A stretch of 64,000 bases of DNA from Himantopus leucocephalus (Eukaryota > Chordata > Aves > Charadriiformes > Recurvirostridae). Positions within the stretch are counted from its first letter, which is position 1; the number at the start of each line of letters is the position of its first letter. The notes beneath the pieces are model-generated. The model was given only the letters and a program-made list of their open reading frames with translations, had not been told where the DNA came from and did no database searches. The stretch covers positions 63,236,550 through 63,300,549 of the forward strand of contig RSEF01000001.1 of NCBI GenBank assembly GCA_003993805.1, written 5' to 3'. A program made the position numbers and the translations under genes. Shown here one piece after another: positions 29,981 to 38,414 of this stretch.

Positions 29981-32900
29981 GTACCTCAGTCATGCCACGG
30001 CGCGTTGGGCTGCTGCTGAATGGGCCGTCTGTTCCTTCTGGTGTCGCCCCTCTGCACGCTGCCGCCAGTTTTCACTTCTTACTGCCATGGCTGCTTTTCT
30101 GACACCCTTTGCTAACACTTAGCGCAATTGTGAACAATTAGCAGGGGTGGCAAATGGAGGTGGAGGTCGAAAGGATTAATTCTGGAGCGTACAGCAGTGT
30201 TTGCTTCTGCTGCCTGAAGTCCTTCTTATAAAGTCAGAGGTGGGGGAACTGTCAGGTTGATACTCACTTATTTTGACTGTTTATGCTTGTCCTTAGGTGG
30301 CCGATTGGACGGGAGCCACATATCAGGATAAAAGATACACAAGTACGTGTTGTTTGGTGGCTGCTGCTGTGGCTTATTTCCTACAAAGATTTTTTCAATC
30401 ATCATTCCTGCTTTCATGTCTCACACACCTGCACACCTCAGCAAGGAAAGCTTCTTAAATTAGGAAGCGTGCCTCACCCTTGGGAGAGCTTCGTGGGGCG
30501 CTCCCTGTCCTTAGGGCTTCCTCCTGATTTTTGTACTGCCTCATGACTGGGGCTTCTCAGGGAGGCTTGGAGGGGGAGAAAATATGCTGGTGTAAGGCAG
30601 GAGTCCCCCTTTATGCATCAAACTTCGGTGAAGGCAGTTGGAGGAAATTTTGGGGGAGAAAGAGGCAAGATGTCAAGGGCTTTTTTCTTAGAAGCTTGGT
30701 GTCAAGATGCTCTGTTTTATTTCCAGACAAGTACTCGTCGCAGTTTGGTGGCGGAAGTCAGTATGCTTATTTCCACGAGGAGGATGAGACTAGCTTCCAG
30801 CTGGTGGATACAGCGCGAACGCAGAAAACAGCGTACCAGAGGAATCGTATGCGATTTGCACAGGTAACACGTTTTCAGAAACAGGCTCAGAGGAGAGCTT
30901 CAGCGGCACAGAATTATTTTGTAACTAAAATGTTCTTTTTTTTTCCTTCGTTTTTGCAGAGGAACCTTCGGAGGGACAAGGACCGTCGGAACATGCTGCA
31001 GTTCAGCATGCAGACACTGCCAAAGAGTGCCAAGCAGAAGGAGAGGTGAGGCTGCAGATATGAGTGTACTGTACTCGGTTGGAGTGTGCGAACATACTGT
31101 TGATAAATTTAAGTTACTGTAACAGAACCTCCTAGAGTGAACAGTCAGCAAAGAAGAATTTCAGGATATTTCAAGTCTGATGTTCTGCTGATGTCATGGA
31201 TAGTTACAAGCATGGGTTTCAAACAGCCGTCTAAGAATTTAGAAGGATCTTTGAATCACATTTAGAAAGTAAGCATGACGAATTAAAGCAGAGCATACCA
31301 CTTCTGAAAACTGCGTTGCAGTCTTTAGAGATTAAAATATTTAAAGACCTGCTCAGAGTAAAGAGCAGAGCTTTTAATGCCTCAGGCATCTTGATCAAGA
31401 GACAGCTCAGCAAATGTTTCAGGGGCTCAGTGCCTAAAAGCCTTGTTCCACTGGTCATAATTTGGAGGCATAGGAATGGTTGTAGCATGTAGGAGTTGAG
31501 AACTTCGCTTCATGGCTTTTCTTATATTTGTCATTTCAGAGATCGTTTGCGCCTACAAAAGAAGTTTCAGAAGCAGTTCGGAGTGAGGCAGAAATGGGAC
31601 CAAAAATCACAGGTAAACTAACAAACTTTCTGCCCCTGCGATGGTTTAGTTTCTTTGGCTGCTTTCACAGGGCAGCACCTCTTGCACAAGTTCTGATGTG
31701 CTGTGTCTCTGTTTCTCTCTCTGTCTGTCTTACCTCTGGCCGCACAGCAGAAGCCTCGTGACTCCTCTGTTGAAGTTCGCAGTGACTGGGAGGTGAAAGA
31801 AGAGATGGATTTCCCTCGGCTGATGAAGATGCGCTACCTGGAGGTGTCGGAGCCACAGGACATGTGAGTTCCTAAAGCAGCCATGTGCTTGCTTCCTGAA
31901 CTGACCGGTTTTTTTTGGAAAGCAGGAGGGCAAGGGTCTCTTGGCCTGGTCCCAGTGTTCTCATTGAGTTACCCAAAGCTGGGGGAGGTAATGGTACACC
32001 CAACAGGCCCCTCAGTCCCGTGTGGTCCGTGGGTTGTGTTATCTGTAGAGGGGGGTACCAAGATGGTCCTCTTACCTCTGCAGAGAGTGCTGTGGAGCCC
32101 TAGAATACTATGATAAAGCCTTCGACCGCATTACAACAAGGAACGAGAAGCTCCTGAGGAGCATTAAGCGCATCTTCCATACCGTTACTACTACTGATGA
32201 CCCAGTTATCCGAAAGGTATGTTTACTGGTTTGTAAAACCCAATAGTGTGTTTCTTGGTGTGTGCTGTTAAAGACCTGCTGTCACTGTGAGACCAAAGTT
32301 GAGAGAAGGGCAGAAAAATTGCAGATCCCTAAGCCTGTGAAGATAAAGAAACATTAGGTGGTGTCATTATTTTTCTTAGGTCCAAGGCAGAGCTTGGTGC
32401 TAGGTTAGTGCAAAACTAGGAATACTGGCCAAGGAAAAGCTGTAATTCTGGAAAGGCAAGCAGACTGGTACTTGAGCTATGTTGGGAAAGAAACTTCCGT
32501 GTCAGAGACCTGGTTCTTGAGGTTTCTGCTTTTGGAGATTTTTCTCTCTGGCCCCATCAGAAATAAGGAGCTGTGCCTTTTCCCAACAGAATTCACATTT
32601 TGTAATAGGTTTCTTACTTTTTCCTTGCTTGGGTGAGCGTGGACCTGGATTGCTGGGTAGGTCTAGCAGTCGGTGATGCACCTACCAGTCCAGCTTCCTC
32701 AGGGTGGGAGAAGGAAATTCATGACCGTGTTTGCTAAAGCTTCAGCTCTTGGCTGGAGAAGGGAAGAGGTGTCTGTTCTTGTTGCTGAAACACAGTTTTC
32801 TCCTCCTCTTGTATCCATAGCTGGCAAAGACCCAAGGGAATGTGTTTGCCACAGATGCCATCCTGGCCACGCTGATGAGCTGCACTCGCTCTGTGTATTC

Positions 32901-35900
32901 CTGGGACATCATTGTCCAGAGAGTTGGATCCAAACTTTTCTTTGACAAGAGGGACAACTCCGATTTTGGTGAGGAAAAGGCCTGAAAAAAATTGCTGTTA
33001 CGGTAGCCAGAGAGTCTAGTTTTCTTTATGGTTTTTCTGAGTCTTGGTGTCCAGACTGAGACACCTGGAACAAGCTGATTACTGTGCTAGCTGTGGGGGT
33101 AACTTCAATATTGATCCGCTCCAGCATGGGGCGAGAGACTCACTGAAGCTGACATAAGTTACTCCCCTGAGTATAATCACGTGGCATCTGGTTTTCTTCC
33201 CAGACCTGCTGACAGTGAGTGAAACAGCCAATGAACCACCACAGGAAGAGGGCAACTCCTTTAATTCTCCGCGCAACCTTGCCATGGAAGCTACCTACAT
33301 CAATCATAACTTCTCCCAGCAGTGTCTGAGGATGGTAAGGTTGAGCACTGCTGGGTAGTAGGGTCCGTGTTTCAGAGAGTCTCAAGAAGAGACTTCATTA
33401 AGGCTGCTTTAATACAGTACAGAAGCATTTTAGTTGACAGAGGTGTGTTACACTGATGTTCTTTCAGTTTTGAAAGAGGTGCAGTTGCTTGTGGTGAGCA
33501 GTGTGACTTTGTTGTTGAAAGATTTTCACCTTTATTCCACAAAAAAGAAATCCTATTCCCACTGGTGAAGCAGGCAGGCTTCTGAGTACACTCAGGGAAG
33601 CTGAAGTGCCGGTAGAAGTACTGCTTACAGTGCAGTGACTAATGTGACGATGAGGCTTCTCATCAGCTGTCTTAATATTTTAGTGTTTTTCTATATAAGG
33701 GAAATTGGATACAGTTTCTAGAAGAGAACATTTATCCAGTAGGGGAGAGCTCCCTCGGGGTTTTTTTCCCTAACATGCCCTTCTGTTTTCTTCTGCAGGG
33801 AAAGGAGAAATACAAGTTTCCCAACCCAAACCCCTTTGTGGAGGATGACATGGATAAAAACGAAGTAGCCTCTGTTGCATACAGGTATGTTGATCTCTCT
33901 CTGATGCCCAGGTTTGGCATGGGGCAGGATGTCAGTGTGATTACAGAGGCAAAAAGAGCCAGGAGTGTTATTGATAGAAGCTTTACCATAAGAGGGATTC
34001 CTGGACGTCCTCAGAGTGAACATATAGAGGAGGAAAGGATGTTGCTGAGTGCTTGCATGTATCTGGGAGAGAACAAGAGTCAGAAATAAACAGCTGGATT
34101 GTTTGTTGGCAGATACCGAAGGTGGAAGCTGGGAGATGATATAGATCTCATCGTCCGCTGTGAACATGATGGTGTGATGACAGGAGCAAATGGAGAAGTG
34201 TCTTTCATCAACATCAAAACACTGAACGAGTGGGATTCCAGGGTGAGGAAGAACAAGATCCCAAAGCTAGCTCTAACTCCTTCACTGCTGCCTGACATGC
34301 CAGGTACAGCAGGCAAGATGGGACAAACATCTGGCGGTGTCCCTCGGGTGGTTATCTTCCACCAAAGACCCATAACTTTGGTGGACAAACAGTGCTGATG
34401 GGATTCTCCCCCAGATGCGAGGTAGCTGGTTTGAACCCTCTTGTCCCCGATGTTTGGCACAGTAGCCAATCTGTTCCCATGCTTCCTTCGTGAACGCTTC
34501 CCTCACAAACTTCCCTGCCTAACCAGCGCCACAAATGTTGGCCTATCCCCGCTGTTTGCTTTTCTCCCTTTCTGGTTCAAGGGCTTTCCCTGTAAGTTGC
34601 TGTTCGCGTTCCGTCGTATAGTATCATAAGGTAGACGGAAGAAACTTCCCTACGTGATGTCAAGATGGCTGAAGAGATGACTGCTGCTGGCTTGTTAGGT
34701 TGACCCTAGTTTTGATTCTCCTCTCAGTATTGCAATGGAGTAGACTGGCGCCAGAAGCTCGACTCTCAGCGAGGAGCTGTGATTGCCACAGAGCTGAAAA
34801 ACAACAGCTACAAATTAGCCCGCTGGACGTGTTGTGCGCTGCTGGCTGGATCGGAATATCTTAAACTCGGGTAAGATGAGGTTTTCATACCAAACGTCTT
34901 CCAGGTGTGTTTTCCATGATTTAACGCAGTGTATGTCAAAGTGAACCATTTGAGAAGTAATACAATCACCCCATGTTTTGAGTAGCGAAGAGGTGAAAGC
35001 CTGTGGTGAGCGCACCAGCCCTGGTGTGAGCTGCTTCCCCTCAGCATTCGGTTGATGTGTCCCCTGCTGTGACTGACCTTGTGAGACCTCATGCACATGA
35101 TGGGCAGGCGGCCTCCGCGGCTCTCGGCCTGTTTGCCGAGATTGCCAACAAGGGAAATAAATGCAGTGACTGTTGAGATCGTCAGTGCCCTGTTACTGAG
35201 AAACTGGGTGGAGGGGAGGTATCACCAGAGCGCTTTTTGAACTCTCGGCTTAAAATCGGTTGAGTCTGTGCTGTGGATAACGAACAAGAGGCATTTGCTA
35301 ACTCGTTTCTGCTGGTTGTGCGATCCTAGTCCTTGGATATGGGACTCACATCTGTTTAAGTGCAAACTCCCTGCTAATCATGCTGTTGCTTAGTTTTTAT
35401 CTGTGGGACTAATTCTTTTCTGTCTTTGGTACCACCTCATCTGATTTGGGTTAGTGGTGCGTTACTGGTTGACAGCTCATAGCCAGGAGATCCTCTTAGC
35501 TTCCAGTGTTGGAGTATTGGGATTTTTCAACCCAGAAAACAAAACCAAACTGATAACAGTGCTTTTCTTGGTGTCGTTCTTCTGCCGGTTGGGCTTAATC
35601 TCCTGACACCCCTCTGGTTTCTTCTTGCGCCCCCCCCTAGGTACGTATCCCGTTACCACGTGAAGGACTCTGCCCGCCACGTGATCCTGGGCACGCAGCA
35701 GTTCAAGCCAAATGAGTTTGCCAGCCAGATTAACCTGAGCATAGAGAACGCCTGGGGCATCCTGCGATGCGTCATCGACATCTGCATGAAGCTGGATGAG
35801 GGGAAGTACCTCATCCTCAAGGACCCCAACAAGCAGGTGATCCGGATCTACAGCTTGCCTGATGGCACCTTCAGCTCTGATGAAGACGAGGAGGATGAGG

Positions 35901-36923
35901 AGGAAGAAGAGGAAGAGGAAGGTTTGTAGCGCGTGCTTGGTGATTTATGCTTTTAAGTGTTCTACTGGTCTGGATGAAAAGGGGTGACCAAAGATAAAGA
36001 CCAGACCTAAAGGGGGAGATCTGACTAGTGCCGTGATGAGAAGGGAGCGAGGCTGGAGAATGTGTGGTCCCGAGGATGGGACTCGGCGCTGGAGAAGGTG
36101 AGAGGGACACTGGGAGTACTCGATCGGAAGCAAAAAGAGCTGGGAGTTGGGAATGCAGAGGACGTGTCTCTCTATGGATACTGAGCGAGGGCTGATTTTA
36201 GCAGGGGCTGGTGGGAGGACCCAGGTCCAGGGCACCCAGTCCGAGGAGCCCGTTGTTCAGAGTGGGGGGGCTCCCCACCAGCGTCTGGGGAGCAGGTGGG
36301 TGCTGGTTTCTGTTCGTACTGGGATGGTTTTGTACTACAGTGTTAGAAATGGGAGTGACTATAAGTTGAAAAATTTAAAATGGGCGGTGACCTGCCCTGA
36401 TAGAGGGGACTCCGTGAAGGGTTTCACAGAGCGGTCACTGGAGTCCAGCGGTGGCCAGTGGGTCAGTCTGGGAGTTCTGGAGAAGCAGCGCTGCCGCAGC
36501 GGCAGCCGCCACCGCCTCCCTTCCTGCCTGATACCCGCTCATGCCGGACGCGTGATCTCCCCACCACGGGGTTGCTTCTGTGATATGAAAAATACCTTCT
36601 TGGTTTGGTTTGGGGTTTGGTTTTTTTTTTTTTTTAAGCTGTAAACTTGGTCTGGCCGCTCTGGCTTTGGTTGCGGAGGTTTTAGGTCGCTGCGTAATTT
36701 GCTCAGGAATGTAAACTCTGTCATTCCAACTGACCGGGGGAGGTGGAGAGGGGGGGCTGGGGACACATGGGTGGGGGTGGGGGTGGGGGGGGTGGCCCTG
36801 ACGCCTGGGGCTTTGTTTTCCCTTTGGCAGAGATGGGACTGGGGCGGATTTGGGGTGATTTTGTTGCCCCGGCTGCCTTGGCTTCATCCCCGTTTCTCTT
36901 CTCTTCCAGAGGAGGAGAGCTGA
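29858..36923 (+). CDS. EIF3D: EIF3D, eIF3 subunit d (14 coding exons, 547 aa)
   Basis: This is translation initiation factor 3 subunit d, a peripheral eIF3 subunit that contacts the 40S mRNA entry side and can bind the 5' cap of selected mRNAs. Joined coding exons total 1,644 bp including the stop, giving 547 residues against 548 in human, and all intron phases are consistent. The protein begins [19 protein letters not shown] and ends in a polyglutamate tail ([12 protein letters not shown]...S). Residues known from the cap-binding work are present at the same numbers: D249, V262, Y263, T317, N320 and H321 (in ATDAIL, SVYSWD and ATYINHNFS). Coding exons: 29,858-29,980; 30,297-30,342; 30,727-30,863; 30,960-31,045; 31,540-31,612; 31,751-31,863; 32,084-32,216; 32,821-32,968; 33,204-33,334; 33,799-33,884; 34,113-34,242; 34,728-34,870; 35,641-35,921; 36,910-36,923. 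It is cytoplasmic and broadly expressed, in line with its CpG-island promoter. Confidence 0.98.
30297..30342 (+). CDS. EIF3D: EIF3D coding exon 2 (46 bp)
   Basis: This short exon encodes [15 protein letters not shown], with the following Asn codon split. It lies between acceptor tgtccttag and donor gtacgt. Confidence 0.95.
30727..30863 (+). CDS. EIF3D: EIF3D coding exon 3
   Basis: It encodes [20 protein letters not shown] through MRFAQ. Acceptor tatttccag, donor gtaaca. Confidence 0.97.
30960..31045 (+). CDS. EIF3D: EIF3D coding exon 4
   Basis: It encodes [20 protein letters not shown] to KQKE plus two bases of an Arg codon. This Arg/Lys-rich stretch belongs to the N-terminal RNA-binding part. 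Acceptor gtttttgcag, donor gtgagg. Confidence 0.97.
31540..31612 (+). CDS. EIF3D: EIF3D coding exon 5
   Basis: It encodes [20 protein letters not shown] and QKSQ. Acceptor gtcatttcag, donor gtaaac. Confidence 0.96.
31751..31863 (+). CDS. EIF3D: EIF3D coding exon 6 (tandem NAG acceptor)
   Basis: It encodes [20 protein letters not shown] to EPQD plus two bases of Ile. The acceptor region reads cacagcag, so splicing at the upstream AG would add one Gln; the family sequence fits the downstream AG. Donor gtgagt. Confidence 0.95.
32084..32216 (+). CDS. EIF3D: EIF3D coding exon 7
   Basis: It encodes [20 protein letters not shown] to DDPVIRK. Acceptor acctctgcag, donor gtatgt. Confidence 0.97.
32821..32968 (+). 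CDS. EIF3D: EIF3D coding exon 8
   Basis: It encodes residues 238-287 ([20 protein letters not shown] onward), including D249 and V262-Y263 of the cap-binding surface. Acceptor tatccatag, donor gtgagg. Confidence 0.97.
33204..33334 (+). CDS. EIF3D: EIF3D coding exon 9
   Basis: It encodes [20 protein letters not shown] to QQCLRM, with T317, N320 and H321 of the cap-binding surface. Acceptor tcttcccag, donor gtaagg. Confidence 0.97.
33799..33884 (+). CDS. EIF3D: EIF3D coding exon 10
   Basis: It encodes [20 protein letters not shown] to VAY plus two bases of Arg. Donor gtatgt. The open frame continues past the donor, but the family sequence clearly resumes at 34,113. Confidence 0.96.
34113..34242 (+). 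CDS. EIF3D: EIF3D coding exon 11
   Basis: It encodes [20 protein letters not shown] to NEWDSR. Acceptor tgttggcag, donor gtgagg. Confidence 0.97.
34728..34870 (+). CDS. EIF3D: EIF3D coding exon 12
   Basis: It encodes [20 protein letters not shown] to EYLKL plus two bases of Gly. Acceptor tcctctcag, donor gtaaga. Confidence 0.97.
34871..35640 (+). other. EIF3D: EIF3D intron between coding exons 12 and 13
   Basis: This is one of the longer EIF3D introns (770 bp). I looked for box C/D-like or other small-RNA signatures here and in the other introns of this gene and saw none I could support. Confidence 0.7.
35641..35921 (+). CDS. EIF3D: EIF3D coding exon 13
   Basis: It encodes [20 protein letters not shown] through [12 protein letters not shown] and the start of the acidic tail. 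The donor gaaG/gtttgt interrupts the polyglutamate stretch. If the donor is not used, the frame ends two codons later (Gly-Leu-TAG at 35,927). Confidence 0.97.
35922..36909 (+). other. EIF3D: EIF3D last intron
   Basis: 988 bp lie between the last two coding exons. The 3' half is G-rich (runs at about 36,740-36,795) and precedes a C/T-rich acceptor tract. No other feature was seen. Confidence 0.7.
36910..36923 (+). CDS. EIF3D: EIF3D terminal coding exon (14 coding bp)
   Basis: Acceptor tctcttccag is followed by codons for Glu-Glu-Glu-Ser and TGA, completing the acidic tail. The human protein ends in the same kind of polyglutamate run with a terminal Thr. The 3' UTR starts at 36,924. Confidence 0.9.
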
Positions 36924-37011
36924 GCCCCGCGGGGCGGCCCCCCCGCACCTCCGCGCCCGGCCCTGCTGCGGATACGTCATAAAGCGGGGGGGGGGAGAGG
37001 GGAGAAAGTGG

Positions 37012-37017
37012 AATAAA
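37012..37017 (+). terminator. EIF3D: EIF3D poly(A) signal
   Basis: AATAAA lies 89 bp after the stop and is followed by gtggctgttgttcagtgacg, which offers a cleavage site and a GU-rich downstream element. The 3' UTR is therefore only about 110 bp long. Confidence 0.85.
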
Positions 37018-37059
37018 GTGGCTGTTGTTCAGTGACGCTGTGTGCTGTGTCCTCGCGCG

Positions 37060-37868
37060 CGGGGGGGCGGGCGGGGGGGGAGGGGCCGGAGCCGGTGTGA
37101 GATAAATCAGGGCCGGCCCCTTTAAGGGCCCGGCCCCGCCCCCCGGACACGTGGTGCGTGCGCGGCGGCGCCATGGTGCCGGCGGCGGGAAGCAGCGGCG
37201 GCGGCGGCCGTATCACGTGACGCGGCGTGGCGGCGGCTGAGCGCGGGGCGCGCGCCTCCCCCCTCACCCACCCCCATCCCGCCGGCGCGGGAGGAGCGGA
37301 GCGGCGCGAGCTCTATGGTGCAGGTGCGGCCGTTGGCGGGGCGGGTCGGGCCGGCTGGCGGCGGTCCCGCGCGCCAGGTGCGCCGCGCGTCACGTGCGGC
37401 GCCTCGCGGGTGTCGCCCACGCCCCGCACGCCATTGGGTGGGGCGGGGGACGGGGGGGGGGTGGTGCATCGGGGCCAAGACCGGTTCCGCTGCGAGGGCA
37501 GCGCGGGGCACCCCATCTCCCATTGGCTGATGGGCTTGCGCCTCACTTTCCCATTGGCTGTTGGGGTGCGGGGGCACGCGGCCATTCGCCCACAGGTGCT
37601 GCCCCGCCTTCCCGCCTGCTGGCCCGACGCTGTGTGCTATTGGCTGGGGGCCCTGTGCGCCCATTGGCTGGCGGACCTGGGACTCCTTCCACCATTGGTT
37701 GGCAGGGAGCGGGGCCCCGCCCCAACACCCCCTCCCCATCTTGGGGCCCTGAGGGGAGTGGGTGGCATCATGGCGGCTGGGCCTGGGCAGCGACCGGGAC
37801 GGGTGGAGCTGCGGGGTCTCTTTCAGGGATGCCCCTGGGTGACACCTCCCTGGTTCTCTCCCCCGCAG
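37060..37868 (+). promoter_or_regulatory. FOXRED2: FOXRED2 CpG-island promoter with ATTGG and CACGTG boxes
   Basis: This GC- and CpG-rich region lies between the EIF3D poly(A) site and the FOXRED2 ATG exon. It holds three palindromic CACGTG boxes (37,148, 37,214, 37,391) and six ATTGG boxes, i.e. CCAAT on the minus strand (37,433, 37,522, 37,553, 37,639, 37,663, 37,694). Possible 5' UTR donors are cag/gtgcgg at 37,323 and ccag/gtgcgc near 37,377. The transcription start is not resolved. If the donors are real, the ATTGG array would lie downstream of the start, within intron 1. Confidence 0.65.
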
Positions 37869-38414
37869 GGGCGGCTGTCCTGGCCCCACCATGGTCCCAG
37901 CGGTCTGCGGGACGCTCCTGGGGCTGGCCTTGTACGCCGGCAGCCTGTGTGCGGCAAACGGTGCTGCTTTCCTCTACCACGACTACTGCGTCATCGGGGC
38001 CGGCCCCTCGGGCCTGCAGGCGGCCTATTTCCTCCAGCAAGCTGGCCGGGATTACGTCGTCTTCGAGCGGAGCCATGCTCCCGGCAGCTTTTTTGCCCTC
38101 TACCCTCGCCACCGCAAGCTCATTAGCATCAACAAGCGGTACACGGGCAAATCCAACAGCGAGTTCAACCTCCGCCACGACTGGAACTCGCTCCTCAGCC
38201 ATGACCGCCGGCTGCTTTTCCGACGCTACTCCCGCGACTTCTTCCCTGACGCCGACGTGATGGTGCGTTACCTGGAGGACTTTGCTTCCCTGCTGAAGCT
38301 GCGGGTTCAGTACAACACAGCCATCATCCACGTGACGCTAGAGAGGGATGAGCAGGCCTGGAATGGCCACTACTTCCTTCTGACAGACCAGGACAGGCAG
38401 AACTACAAGTGCAG
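37869..38414 (+). CDS. FOXRED2: FOXRED2 first coding exon (ATG at 37,891)
   Basis: Acceptor ctcccccgcag is followed by 22 bases of 5' UTR, then [20 protein letters not shown] (signal peptide), the FAD motif and [20 protein letters not shown]. The exon ends at a gtaacg donor inside a Ser codon. Confidence 0.97.

Noticed and set aside
33775..34089. Open frame reading through the EIF3D donor at 33,884
   Set aside because: The first 86 bp are the true exon. The rest is intron; the family sequence resumes at 34,113.
37122..37892. 256-codon minus-strand frame over the FOXRED2 promoter
   Set aside because: It lies in a CpG island with few AT-containing stops. The repeated peptides simply reflect the ATTGG-box array.
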